DNA from: Sphagnum compactum
Taxonomy: Eukaryota; Bryophyta; Sphagnopsida; Sphagnales
Length of the DNA: 64,000 nt
Reading direction: 5' to 3'
Assembly: GCA_965153455.1 (NCBI GenBank)
Contig: OZ234493.1
Location: 3,286,001 to 3,350,000, forward strand
Position numbers and translations under genes: made by a program. Below are positions 1 through 11,307 of the stretch, one piece after another. The first letter of the stretch is position 1. Every line of letters begins with the position of its first letter. The notes below the pieces were generated by a model. The model did not search any database and was not told where the DNA came from. It was given only the letters and a program-made list of their open reading frames with translations.

Positions 1-218
1 ATAATCCAGAGAGCTGCATAGTTTGAGCATCCAATTCCATAGCCATACCGATCATCCTGAAGCTAGTTGCATGGCGATGAAGAAAGGAGGCCGCCTTAAA
101 GGAATTGACCTAATCCTGAGCAGACTGAGGTTTGCAGATAAAAGCTCTATGACCGACAGAAATGCCCGGGTTATCATACGGGCAGTTCTTCGACAAGCTG
201 CTCTACTCTCAATTCTAG

Positions 219-585
219 CTACAAGAACTTCTCACTATACTCGCTCTGCCACTGGAGTCGGAAAACACAGGATGCGGTTTCGTGATCGGAGAACTGGCAC
301 AGCAATGGTCAGGTACGAGAGGAACAAGGGGACGAAGGTGCACTTACAGAGTGATCAGACGCATGATCTGAAGCAGCCGGGCGCACAGCCTCCGGCGCGT
401 CGTCTGAATCTTCAGACTCAACACCAAAAAGAGTCTCCATCATCTCGTGCCGCTTCTCCTCCCCCATCTCGTCAACCACCGCACGCACAAGACGATCACA
501 ACTCTGCAAGTTTGCTCCTCCTCGTCCTCGGTCCTTGGCCCAATCTTTCACAAACCCAAGGTACGAAGCCTCTCTCACAAGCAAT
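219..585 (-). CDS. Unidentified gene, two 3' exons (partial)
   Basis: I do not recognise this protein. Two minus-strand exons join in phase. The first runs from about 580 to 348 and ends at a strong donor (GTAAGT, 342-347). The second is 293-219, after a CCAG acceptor, and ends in TAG. The product is basic and aromatic at first (GFVKDWAKDRGRGG), then has a helical part (DEMGEEKRHEMMETLFGVES) and an acidic Ser/Asp/His-rich tail. No in-frame ATG lies upstream of the helical part before about 810, so the real start is probably in another exon. The upstream intron boundary is not resolved. The GC content is higher than in the flank to its right, as in the other genes here. An antisense frame across the same DNA is also open, so the strand choice rests on splice signals and composition. 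Confidence 0.4.
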
Positions 586-783
586 GATTTTCTTCTCCAA
601 GGTAAGCCCAGTCTCTTGATATCTCAACGATTGCGACAATCGACAATGCAAACTACGACAAAGTTCCGCAGTGAGAGAGTCGTTCAACAAACCGTCTGTG
701 AATCAACGATGGTGAAACCCTGAGGCTACTACAGAGGGTCCCCAAAGCAGCAGAAAGCACAAAACCCACCCACCTATTTGGCA

Positions 784-796
784 TTTAGGGTTTAGG
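784..796. promoter_or_regulatory. Telo-box motif
   Basis: On the minus strand this reads CCTAAACCCTAAA, the AAACCCTAA telo-box common near transcription starts of plant housekeeping genes. It lies about 200 bp upstream of the minus-strand exons at 219-585, which suits a promoter or 5' leader for that gene. It is a motif match only. Confidence 0.35.
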
Positions 797-2400
797 AGGA
801 CCTCACTCATGTCTGTTCATTTTCCCTCTCTTAAAGTCTAAAGAACTGGTCCATAGGGTAATGCCCGAGCCCATCGGCACTACTGAAATAATGGGGTTTG
901 ACTCTGTAGATACATAATTTTGGGGGTGGAAACAGGAATTTGGGGATGAAAAGAAGGGCCCAAAGGCAAGATTATTTTTTGCCCATAACTCTATTGCCTT
1001 AAGTTTGTTGAGGGTAAAATTTATTCTCATCAGGTATTTAGGTGAAAGCACTCATGGTGTAACAAGTTTGCCGGGTGGGTGTAATTTATCTATCTATTTA
1101 TTTATTTTTATTTTTAAACCCTGCGGGCCTTTGGAATGGGACATTCTCAAAGTTAGTCTCAAAATTCGAGCCCAAGTTCAGGTTTTGCCTTTGGTAGGCC
1201 CTCCTTTAAGTTATTAATAACATATTATTTGTTTTGGGGTCAATTGGTTCACATGTAAAATCATTGATGTCAAAGTGGGGATCAAGGCTTCAACCATTCA
1301 TATGCTTCTTCTTTTTTAATATCATTTTTTTCATGTTTGCCTCCTTTCTCAAGCTAAAACTTAAAAGTCAGACCACCATGGACGAGCATAGAACACAATT
1401 CTTCAAATTCTTGGATTTTACATGGCCATATCTGGAGAAAAAAAATTAAAAAAATCTGCCCCATCAGCACAGAAGCTCAACAAGAAGGAAAACAAGAAGA
1501 AGATATAGGGTTCACTTTTGGGTTTGCTTTGCCTTCGATATTTTGTAAGGTTCTTAAGAGTAGATTCATTGGTACGAGTATAAATGGTCAATAGATTAAC
1601 TTCAGATGACGTTTAAACTATGAATAGCATGAAATTGAATTTGGAAATATAAATATGCACAACATACTTTGTTTTGAAAAGGAAAGAAATAGGATTGATT
1701 TTGAACAATCATTCACAATGATTGGTTCATGTGATGACATTTAATTAATCCTCATTATATATTATTTGTACAAGCATTTAACCCCACCGTATCCCAACCA
1801 ACATCACTTGCCAAGCAATGGTTTTTTTTGGAATTTTGGTTGGTAGCCAAAGTTGCAATCATCCATAAAAAAATGTAGAAGAAATGGCTTTTATCCTTGG
1901 AAAGATTTATTCAAATGTGGTTATAAACCAAATATGAAGTGCAAATTTTTAATCATCATTCTATCTTTTTGGCTACACATTAAAAATCAAATATGAAAAT
2001 CTAGTGTTTTTTAATATTTTCCCCTCACTCTTGTTGATTGCAAACCCCCCAAAATCACTTGATTTTTGAATTTTTAAATTCAAAACTGTTTTTTGGGTGA
2101 AATTTTTCCCCAAAAAAAAAGGGTTGTTGCGAACATCTTCTTGTGGATGTTTCTATTTTTGGTGTGAGTGGGATAGAGTGGGACACAACCTTTAATTTAC
2201 TATAGAAATTTCATCCAAAAATGAATTAAAAAATTACAATGTGGAACAGAAGTGAAATTTGGGGTTTTCAATAATGAGAATTTGAAAAAAATGACCAAAA
2301 TTTCTCAGATTGAAAATTTTGGCTTTTATAAATATCAAAAAAATAAAGAAGAATGCTAACATATATATATCATGTTGTTTATACAATGCATGCATTCAAC
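797..2400. other. Intergenic, AT-rich, no gene seen
   Basis: No supported coding region is seen. The stretch has poly-A/T runs (for example 2109-2120) and a short TA repeat near 2360. Its right part may include the degenerate 3' LTR of the outer copia, whose coding sequence stops near 2455, but no LTR end can be fixed. Confidence 0.5.
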
Positions 2401-2404
2401 ATTT

Positions 2405-3385
2405 CTCATTGTGGATCCTCTGATGATCAATGGAAATTAAACCTTCCATTCATTGATCACCAATTAGCCCCAAGAAAATTTGAAAGTGGTTAAATTTGTC
2501 TACATGAAGTTTTGGTGATAAAGTTGATAATTTGGTTGCTGGCTCCAATGTACAAGAGGTGAACAAGGTGACAAATTTAAAAATCTCGAATCATGTGGCA
2601 TTGCATGTCAATGTGTTTGGAGCATTGATGGTACTCTAGATTTGAAACAAGTCTTATAGCACTTCAGCTATCACCATAGATTGAAGTGGGAAAGGTTTCT
2701 GGAAATCCAATTTCTTGTCAAAGTTTTTTCAACCAAATTCTTTTGATGCCAACGATGCAACAACATGTTGTCCTTTAGTTGTGGATTCACTATCACACAT
2801 GTTTCTTTACAAACAATCGAAGTAATTGGTGTATCATGTAAAAACACAAGACACCCACTACGTGACTTGTTGTTTTCTAAGTCATTTACAAAATCATGGG
2901 CCATTAATGTGTTATGCTTATCTCCATTGAAGTAACAATGCTTAAATTGATATGTGCTTTACATATACTTCATGATCCTTCTAACAACATTGCAACGCAC
3001 ATCTTCTGGTTTGGCATAGAATTTAGGAATTACTTCCACAATAAATGCCATGTTTGGATGATTCCCTATCATTGCAAACATGACGTTGGCTGCCCACAAT
3101 TTGGTTTTTTGTTGTCAAGATGAGCATCCAAGCTTAAATTGGACATTAAAATCCACATGTGTAGCAATAGTGCTAACTATATTTCATAAGTGTTTGCAAA
3201 ATGTATTGGGTTTGTTCAATGAACATCATCCTCTATTCACAATTTTGTGTTATGTGTAAACCAACATAATAATATGTAGGCTTGTTGTTACTTCAAAAAC
3301 TTTGTTGAGGTGATCAACCACTTGATGTGACCTCTTTTTGTCTTGACAACTCCCAAGGTCATTATTTACAAAGATGACTTGATCA
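2405..3385 (-). pseudogene. Outer Ty1/copia: end of reverse transcriptase and RNase H
   Basis: This is the 3' part of a decayed copia pol gene on the minus strand. Reading leftward from 3385, the degenerate YVDD-box region (VIFVNND) is followed by an RNase H domain with several stops. Recognisable stretches are IWLKKL, EIGFPETFPT, a CDNQSAI-like piece (YGDS then SAIKLVSN) and SKHIDMQCHMIREI. The usual copia C-terminus follows (PKLHVDKFNHFQIFLGLI, near 2455-2510). The missing upstream half of the reverse transcriptase lies at 11308 onward. The two parts were separated by insertion of the inner copia (3386-11307). Frames change several times and stops are frequent, so it is not functional. Confidence 0.8.
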
Positions 3386-3642
3386 TGTGAAATGAATTAT
3401 TCATAGAAGTCATTATAGGGAATAATTTAATTCAAAGAAAAGAAAGGAACAAGGTATAAGCCACTTGGGTAGCAATAAAATAAAAACCTAAATGTGCATT
3501 TAACTACCAATTTAAAAAGATACTTAGCTTTTTATATTAATCTCAACCTAACATCTCTTTAATCATTAAATTATTTTAAGCTTCCAATTAATCTTGATTT
3601 AACATCTTGTTCATCACTAAGTTGTGAAAATAACTTTCAACA
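3386..3642 (-). repeat. 3' LTR of the inner copia
   Basis: About 257 bp, alignable along its length with 11049-11307. Shared blocks include tcatagaagtcatt, aacctaaatgtg, ctaccaattta and taactttcaaca. It starts TGTTGAAAG and ends TTCACA on the minus strand. The two LTRs differ at many sites, so the insertion is old. Confidence 0.85.
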
Positions 3643-3657
3643 CCTTTTCTTGTTCTT
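3643..3657 (-). other. Polypurine tract of the inner copia
   Basis: On the minus strand aagaacaagaaaagg directly precedes the LTR start TGTTGAAAG. This is the position and composition expected for the plus-strand primer of an LTR retrotransposon. Confidence 0.65.
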
Positions 3658-3842
3658 AGTTTTTTCTAGATAACTTATCATGTGTTAAATCAAAGTTTGT
3701 CCCAACTTGAATTTGATTTTTCCTAATGCCAAGTGGTTAGCATAACAATAAGCTTTTCAAATAGAAGAATGTATGTAACTTCAACCTTGCCTATTTCAAC
3801 CACTTGACAAGTAAAATGCCAATTCTTTTTGAAATGTCTATT

Positions 3843-6800
3843 TCATTCATGGAAAACAAGATGTTTTTTATCATTTGATTGCATTTTGATTATTGCAACA
3901 AAAAACCATGGGACATTATGGAGCAAGGTCAAATTTTGTCTATAGCTTCCAAAACCAAATGGCTTCACAACCACAATTTGAAAATGCCAATATTTGATTT
4001 CACAACTAGACCAAGTTGCGGTGGTTTGTTCCTTCAAATTCCATGAAATTGAAATCATTCTTAACATAAACAAATAAACACTTGTAAAAATGTGATTGTT
4101 AAGGTCATGTGTGAAATTAATGTAAGATAAACCGAAGAGATGATTTTCTTCCCCTTCTACAAAGTAAAGATTTAGTGATCTGTAATGATGTGGATAACGT
4201 AAAAGAACCTTCATAGATAAGATGCGGGTCATCTCATGAGCTTGCATGTATTGACTAGCAAAGCCAACAACATAATTAACAAGATGCAAATGTGTGTGAG
4301 TGAAAAACATTTCCATAATCACCATTACAAGGTGGCATCAACAAGCAAGGAATTCATGGAACAACAAAACATGATGCCATTTTGTGACAACACAAATGTA
4401 GACTGAGAATCTACCATGGTGGCAAGTGCCAAAATGCTATGGGCATACGAAGTCTAATGTAATATTAAATTGTGTGGTGTATGATGAAATTGTGCACCAA
4501 GGTAATGAGTATTTAAACCTAGGTCAATCATAACATATTTAGATTGAAGGTGAGTCTTGAGTTGATCTACCAACAAGGATTTATTGCCAATCAATAATAG
4601 ATCATCGACATACAATTACAATATGACAATGTTATATTATTGACAACAGTAATTAAAATTGTAATTTTCAACACTTTACCTAGAGATCTTGTCATTCTAA
4701 GAATTGAGTGATACAACTATACAAGCATGGGGGCTTTGGTTCAAGGTGTATAAGGCACACTTGAAAATGCAAACCTTGTGTTTAGCTCCAAGTTCCACAA
4801 ATATGACTGATTGCTCCATGTGAACTTCTTCCAAGACGAATCCATTCAAGAAAGCAGTTTGAACATTTAGATGAAGAATAGGCCAACCTTTGTGTGTCAC
4901 AATTGATGCAATCAATCACAATGTCCCCATGTCATGATAGGTGCAAAAATCTTATGATAATCCAAACCTTTTTGTTGTTCAAAACCATGCGTTACCAATT
5001 GAATCTTAAATTTCACTCCTTCATGAATAATTACAGGTTTGTGCTTAAACACCCACTTTGCCATAATGGGACACTTGTTTGGTGTTGGGTCAATAAGTAT
5101 CCACGTTTAATTAATTTTTATGGAATTAATCTCCAATTCCATCATAGCATGCCAATGACGATCATTATGGACATCATTACATGTTAGATTTCATTGTCAA
5201 TGTCATCAAATGACCCCATAGATAATTCAAAAGATAATTCATAGTTGGCAACATAATCCTTGAGATGAGTTACATATTGTTGTGTTCAACCCAAGTGATA
5301 AGAAACTATTAGGTTGGTGGGAATCACAACACCATGATATGTACATGAGATAATCAGTGGGGTGAAAACACATTATGGGGGGTCATTTTAAGCAAGAAAA
5401 TGTTTTTATTTTGGGTACATTTTGTATTATTTTGGGGGTAGTTTTTCTTGATTTCATTTAGCGTTTCAATAAACGTATAAAATGGATTTTGATACAAAGG
5501 CCTCCAACATAATTCTTATTATTTTTCAAATGAAAGTAATTTTTCAACACACTTATGTTCATTTGAATGAAAAACTTGTCCACTTTGTTTTCGTGAAATC
5601 ACATGAGTTAAACTTTTCAATTGTAATTGAAATGGTACAATCAATTCATATTCAATATATAACTAAATACTTCATCAAATTTTGCAATTATTTGAATCAA
5701 TTTAAAAGTATATTTGCATTTTGCAGTATATTGTGAGAAAATCTATTTTCTCACAAATATATTCTTAATCATTTAATATTAATCAAATAAATAATTTCCT
5801 TTGAAAATTACATTATTTGAAAATTGAACTACCTTATTTTGAATATAGTTTATGAAAACCTCTTGTAATATTGGTTTGGTGGAATTGAAAGTTGTATAAT
5901 TTTGAAAAATAATATTTGTGATAACATTTTTTTGTCACCGTAGTGTGCTTTCACCTAGTGGTGAGCCAAATCTAAGTTGATTCAATGGTGATGGTGACAA
6001 TAATGATTTAAGAATAGTTTCACATTCAAATGACTCAATTGGCATTAGATTTGGTGACGTTGCAAATGTAGGTAATGGCAATGGAATTTTTGGTGAAAAA
6101 ACTTGCGACAAGGTAGGTCCATTAATAAGGTTTGGTATCTATTTAAGTTTGTTGTAAAAAATTGCACCATCTATTCCAATGGTTCAAACATCTTGCAAGA
6201 TGATAATTTGATAATGGATGTTTGGTAACACACATACCCATTCACCTAAGTATATCAATTGAATAAATGTAAGCTTTTGATCATAGTGTGAGTTTGTTAA
6301 GGTTTGGTTTGTTCAAATGAACATAAAGAATCAAAGATTCAAAATAATACAACATGTACATCTCCCCACAAGAATTGTGGTAAGTGCTTATTTAGTAATC
6401 AACAACATGTAATATCCATGACTGATCAATTACGTTTCTCTACAAGACCATTGTGTTGTGTTGAAACATTTTAAGTGTTGTGAATTAATTTCAAATGCCA
6501 TGGTCTTAAAAAGATTCAATGAAAACTTGTTGGGATATTTTCCATGATTATTTAATTTCAATGTAAAAATACGTTGTCCACATGTTTCAACTTCATTCTT
6601 GAAATTTTTGAATTTTGCCAAAACTTCATTTTTTCCATCATCATGTAAAACCATGTATTATGTGAATAATTATCCATAAAAGTAACAAAATATTTCACTT
6701 TTCCCAAGGATTGGACCTTGAAGGGCCAATAGATATCACTATGAACAAACTCCAAAAATTGCGTTGCAAAATGCATAATTTGTTTGGGAACTTTTTTATG

Positions 6801-7000
6801 TGTTTGTTTGCCTTGTAAGAAACATAAAAAAATGATTTTCCTTAGAAATCAAAGTGAAGGAAGACTAATGATAATATTCAATTTAATCATTCATTAGATT
6901 TTTTCCATGTGGAAATGACCCAAGCTCTTGTGCCATGTAGAGGTCGGATTTAGTCGGGCCATGTGGTGAGACCAAATTCACTTTTTTTTAAAGGATTGAT
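3843..7000 (-). pseudogene. Inner copia pol: integrase, reverse transcriptase, RNase H
   Basis: Reading leftward from about 7000: a GAG-pre-integrase piece (WHKSLGHFHMEK, then CFLQGKQTHKKVPKQ), then the integrase start (FLEFVHSDIYWPF, KYFVTFMDNYSHNTWFY) at 6776-6430. The reverse transcriptase segment is at 4915-4697 (GWPILHLNVQTAFLNG, corresponding to the copia block with LDVKSAFLNG, then ALYTLNQSPHA). The RNase H segment is at 4325-3843 (VNYVVGFASQYMQA, TTATWSSCEIKYW). The central catalytic Asp of the reverse transcriptase block is already changed (LNVQ for LDVK). The longest open stretch is the 160-codon RNase H piece; elsewhere frames are short. It is a non-functional remnant of replication and integration enzymes. 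Confidence 0.8.
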
Positions 7001-7137
7001 CATTGTAATGCCATGAAGTCGATAAAATCCTTGAACATTCTCCTAATGAACATAAATAATCAATTTTCGGGTATGACTATTCCAAACAAAACAACCTTTA
7101 GAGATGAATTATAAACTATGGTTTTAATATGCAACGT

Positions 7138-9082
7138 AACAACACATCTTGGGTTTTGCGATTAGGTTTTGCGACTATGTCCTAGTCAGGAAGGACATAT
7201 GCAACTAGTCACTCATGAGTTGCTAAACCCAAGTTGTTTCACCCATTTAGTTATAAAAGACATTTAATCACAATGCCCATTCATCTTATTGACTAGGGTT
7301 TTTTTTATTTGGTTTAATGTTGAAATAACATGTCATCAATGACTTTGGTATGATGTGTAAAATGCATGCCATTTCAACTTAGTCAGTTTATTTAATTTAG
7401 TGTTACAAAAGACGCCTTGATGGATGAATGACATGTGTCAAAAAAATCTATAAACACATTATGAATAATTACACATGACCAATAGTCAACCTAGTTTAGC
7501 CCATGTAGTTATAGCGTATCCAAAAGTCAACCTAACCTTACTTAGCTAGGCTAGGCAAACTAGTTTAGTTAACCTAGCCAAAAGTCAACTTAGTTAGACT
7601 AGCTACCTATGTTAAGCAACCTAAGCTACTTAATTTAGGCTAAGTGGCCTAGATTAAAAACAAACATCGAACTTTTTAGCCCAAAAAATTTAGACTAGGT
7701 TATCTAACTTGAGCCAAGTGGCTTAGGTATCATAAATAGCAAGAGTGAGGACCTAAACCCCTCACCTTCACTTTGGGGTTCAAGTCTTCATCCATTGCAC
7801 TACCACATTTTTTATACTAATTATATTTAACACAAAATTATAAAGCTCAAAATTTTTAGCCTTGAATTAACCTTGGCCACCCTAAGTTGACCTAGGTCAA
7901 CCTACCTACTACCTACTAACCTAACCTAGAGTTAGACCTCCCTAGGTTGATTTAAGATGAACTATTTGTCAACCTATATTACTTATTAGCTTAGTTTAGG
8001 TTAAAAAAAAAACCTAGGATAATTATGTCGCATCTAAACGCATCATAATCACATCTAGTTACACAAATTTGACGTGGTTACAAATTTGATAAAATATTTT
8101 GTAATGAGGCTACTTAGGTTGACTTGGCAAAAAACCTAAAGCGAGTAACCTAGGTTAATTTATTAGTAGGGTAACCTATTCTAGGTATGTTTAAACATAT
8201 CAAATGTAGTAAATTTATTATGTCTAGTTAAGTAACTTATAGGGTAGCTTATATTACGAAATAGGTTTTTACTAAATAGCTTACATACATAGGTTAACTT
8301 AATAAGTATGTTAACCTAAGCTAGTGTGTTAGGTAGTTAAAAGTCAAAGAATTATGTGTCACCTTTAATTTCAAAGCGACTATTAATATTGTAATCATAA
8401 TTATAATTAACAATAGATAGTTTAGTCCACATACACATGCATGTGAATTTACGATTTCAAAAACCTCATGGCATACAAAAAAAATGGCATGCCATGACAA
8501 ATATTGGTGCCATAAATTCAAAACACAAAAACTTATGGCGTCACAAAAAATCATGGATTGTTATGAAAATTTGTGACACCTTGTTGCCAAATGGCATGCC
8601 GTGTCATCATCACATGGAATATCAAATCATTATTAATTGCAAAGGACAACAATATTTTAACTAGCTAATAAATGAGATTAATTCATCAAATCAATGACAT
8701 GAATCATGATGTGAAGTTAATGTCACATGTCATGAGGTGTTGCGATTACTAGTTAACCGCGTTGCCATGTGGCATGTCACGTCAACATCACACGACCATA
8801 AGTTGTTATTATTCACCAAAAGTTGCAAGAATGAATGGAATTTTGTTATTACCTAATTTTGGATGATTTAAAATACAATTAAAATACATTAAAAAATTTG
8901 ACATTTGTGTATAAACCATCAACTCATGATATTGACTATAGTCGCAAAACAATAATGTCATGTGGCACGCACAATGTTTCTTACAACTACGTAGTCATTA
9001 ACATGAACTTGTAGTTACAATTGTAGTAAGAAAAGACAATAGTTGTTTTATTAACCGGTTGTAAAACCCAAGATGTGTTGTT
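7138..9082. mobile_element. TIR element inserted in the inner copia
   Basis: The ends are inverted repeats of about 22 bp (7138-7159 and 9061-9082) with one mismatch, beginning AACAACACATCTTGGGTTTT. The element separates the copia protease/pre-integrase region from the rest of pol, so it inserted after the copia. No target duplication is clear at the edges. It has no recognisable transposase. The interior has many taggttaacctag-like motifs (about 7490-8340), a tRNA-like module near 7741-7800, and AT-rich hairpin-forming stretches with repeated GGCATGCC cores. Superfamily is undetermined. Confidence 0.6.
7741..7800 (-). repeat. tRNA-like module
   Basis: On the minus strand there is an A-box/D-arm-like GGTAGTGCAATGG and, about 35 bp later, a B-box/T-arm-like GGGGTTTAGGTCC. 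A close relative lies at 58780-58845 and a weaker one at 61645-61705. It does not fold obviously into a full tRNA and is probably a tRNA-derived fossil. Confidence 0.4.
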
Positions 9083-10980
9083 GGGTCCAAATTCTTCAAG
9101 GTGTACCAAAATCTTATGACAACATCACCTTTTTCTATCTTTTTTACCTAGTCTTTTTTTACCATGTAAATACACATTTATGGATGATTATAATGGAATC
9201 TAAAATTATAATGGTTTAAAATATAATCCTTCTAAAATTTTTAACAACTTTTGATTCATTATTTTTTTATGAGGATCAAAATATAGGGTAAAAAGGGACT
9301 ATAGTAAAGACACAACCCTTTTCGTCCTATGTGGTACACCTCAAAAGATTTTCATCTTGTTGTGCAAAATATTGCCCAAAAAGAAGATTATTTTTAAAAA
9401 TCATACAATAGACTACCTAAGGAATGTTTTTGATAGCTCCATCAGAAAACTAAAAATCAACTTTGTTAATACTAAAGATGATATGGCCTTATTTATTAGC
9501 CAAACATAAATTATTGCCATTCACCTATTGAAACAAAACAAAGATTATTGGGTTGCCATTCACATGATGAATGGCATTTAAATTGAAGTACCAAAATGTT
9601 TGCTGTTGTGTTGGTGATTCAACCAAGTTATGTTTGACCACACAAATTGAGTTAAATGAGAGTTTTCATTTGATTTGCTTTGTTGTGTTCTCCACTGGTT
9701 GATAATCATTTGCACAAAAGGAATAGCTATCAGCAGCCAATATGCATGTCGTGATGTTGTTATCCCATTAAACATATTTTCCCTCCCCTTCAGGTGGCTC
9801 CTTTTCAACTATTTCATCAATAACATGAACTTAATCTAAAACACCACGCTTTCCTTTTTCTTGAAGTTGAAACTTAAGGTCTTTCATGTGATCAATTATT
9901 GCCTTGATATCACATTCACGTTGTACATGACCTTCATTTCCACAAAAAAATTAATTTTTTGACCTTGGCCACTTTGTACCTAGTGGTAAAAAATGCAATT
10001 GATAATTCTTGGAGCACCTTTGGAATGTCCCATTATTGTTTGACGATTGGTTAAAGTTCTTCCCATAGTTGGAGGATTGACCAAAATTATTGCTTAGGCC
10101 TCCTTGATGTGCATAACATGAGCCATTAGATGATTAATTAGAGTTGTAAGCAAAATGTCAATCTCAGTCATAAAAAGTTTTCTTTCCTTAGGCAGCCAAT
10201 GCTTCTACTCCTTGATTTTCATTCTCCTTGGAGTTAAGAAGTAGGTCCTTCAACAATTTAGATTCCAACTCCTTGTAAGTTGGAAATTGTTTCTTATTTT
10301 GTTGCACCTCACAAAACACCTCATACTCCTTCAACAAATTTTTGATGGTGTACTAAACCACAATGTCCTTTAACAATGACATTAACCTTTGCCATCATGT
10401 CTGTTACATTCTTTACCTCAATGAGGTAAGCATCCATGGATATATTCTTAATCTTTCTAAGGTTAAAAACTTATCTATGAGGTAAGTACGTTTAATACCA
10501 ATATCATCCTTGTAACGGTGCTTTAATACCATCTAGCACATGTACAAATTAAAATAATGATTCAAACAACTTCAAGAGATGATTCTTGGAGTTATTGTGA
10601 ATTTAATTCAATTTTTTAGACCTTGCAATTGTCTTTGCTATAATCATGGGGGCAGAAGGAGGTGTCACATAGTTATCCTTGGAAAGCATGTGTTTGACAT
10701 GATGTGCCCACACTCCATAATTTGATGCACCCTCAAGGTGATAAATTTTTGGAATGTTTGCTGTCTCCCTCCTATTGGCATCATAACGACGTTCTATGAG
10801 GTTCTTATTGTCCTATTAATCATATGCATTCTTGCTCTACATCTTAGAGTGCTTGGGACATTAGCAAAACTTGCTATACTTTCAACTTCCTGATTCTCTC
10901 CTCACATCTTGTCAATACAACTAAAGAAATTATGTTTTATCAGTAATCAATGCAAAACAAGCATAAGCTCACTCTTCTCC
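9083..10980 (-). pseudogene. Inner copia gag and protease remnant
   Basis: A CCHC-like zinc knuckle at about 9900-9950 reads FFCGNEGHVQREC; the first Cys of the usual pair is lost. Upstream (to about 10980) is gag-like sequence with many stops, including a Ser/Asn-rich linker (SSNYGKNFNQSSNNNG). Downstream near 9530-9600 is WYFNLNAIHHVNGN, which corresponds to the copia protease motif WYLDSGATxHxxG with the catalytic Asp changed to Asn. Next, near 9390, is KNNLLFGQ, matching the conserved KNLLSxxQL block. It was once the capsid/nucleocapsid and protease part and is now non-functional. Confidence 0.7.
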
Positions 10981-11036
10981 TTGACTGGCAATCACCAAGT
11001 ATGAGAAAACACGAAGGAATAGGTTAGGCTCTTACA

Positions 11037-11048
11037 ACTTTGATACCA
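11037..11048 (-). other. Primer-binding site of the inner copia
   Basis: On the minus strand TGGTATCAAAGT follows the 5' LTR directly. It matches the classic plant copia primer-binding site, which is complementary to the 3' end of initiator methionine tRNA (TGGTATCAGAGC), with two differences. It fixes the end of the LTR at 11049. Confidence 0.8.
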
Positions 11049-11307
11049 TGTGAAATGGGTTACTCATAGAAGTCATTGCATGGAACAAAACAATTCAAAG
11101 AAAATAAAAGGAACATGGAATATAAGCCATTTGGGCAGTTGTAAAATACAAACCTAAATGTGAACTAAACTACCAATTTAAGAAGATATGTAGCTTTCTA
11201 TATTAATCCTAATCTAGCATCTCCCTAATCACTACGCTGCTCCAAGCTTCCCATAATCCTCATCTAACATCTTCCTGATCATAAAGCTGTGAGCATAACT
11301 TTCAACA
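11049..11307 (-). repeat. 5' LTR of the inner copia
   Basis: 259 bp, paired with 3386-3642. On the minus strand it starts TGTTGAAAG and ends CATTTCACA, abutting the primer-binding site. The right border joins the outer copia's reverse transcriptase directly. Confidence 0.85.

Larger units (their letters stand above)
3386..11307 (-). mobile_element. Inner Ty1/copia LTR retrotransposon, nested and decayed
   Basis: A complete but degenerate copia element on the minus strand. LTRs of about 257-259 bp lie at 3386-3642 and 11049-11307, each TG...CA on the coding strand. Between them, in minus-strand order, come gag with a zinc knuckle, a protease remnant, GAG-pre-integrase and integrase, reverse transcriptase and RNase H, which is copia order. 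A primer-binding site and polypurine tract sit where expected. Flanks are gatca (3381-3385) and aatca (11308-11312), a near-matching 5-bp target duplication. The element inserted into another copia's reverse transcriptase, and is itself split by a TIR element at 7138-9082. Every domain carries stops, so it is inactive. Confidence 0.85.

Noticed and set aside
23-619. A 198-codon plus-strand open frame
   Set aside because: Overlaps the minus-strand exons with better splice signals. Its protein is low-complexity and basic, with no family likeness, so it is treated as an antisense shadow.
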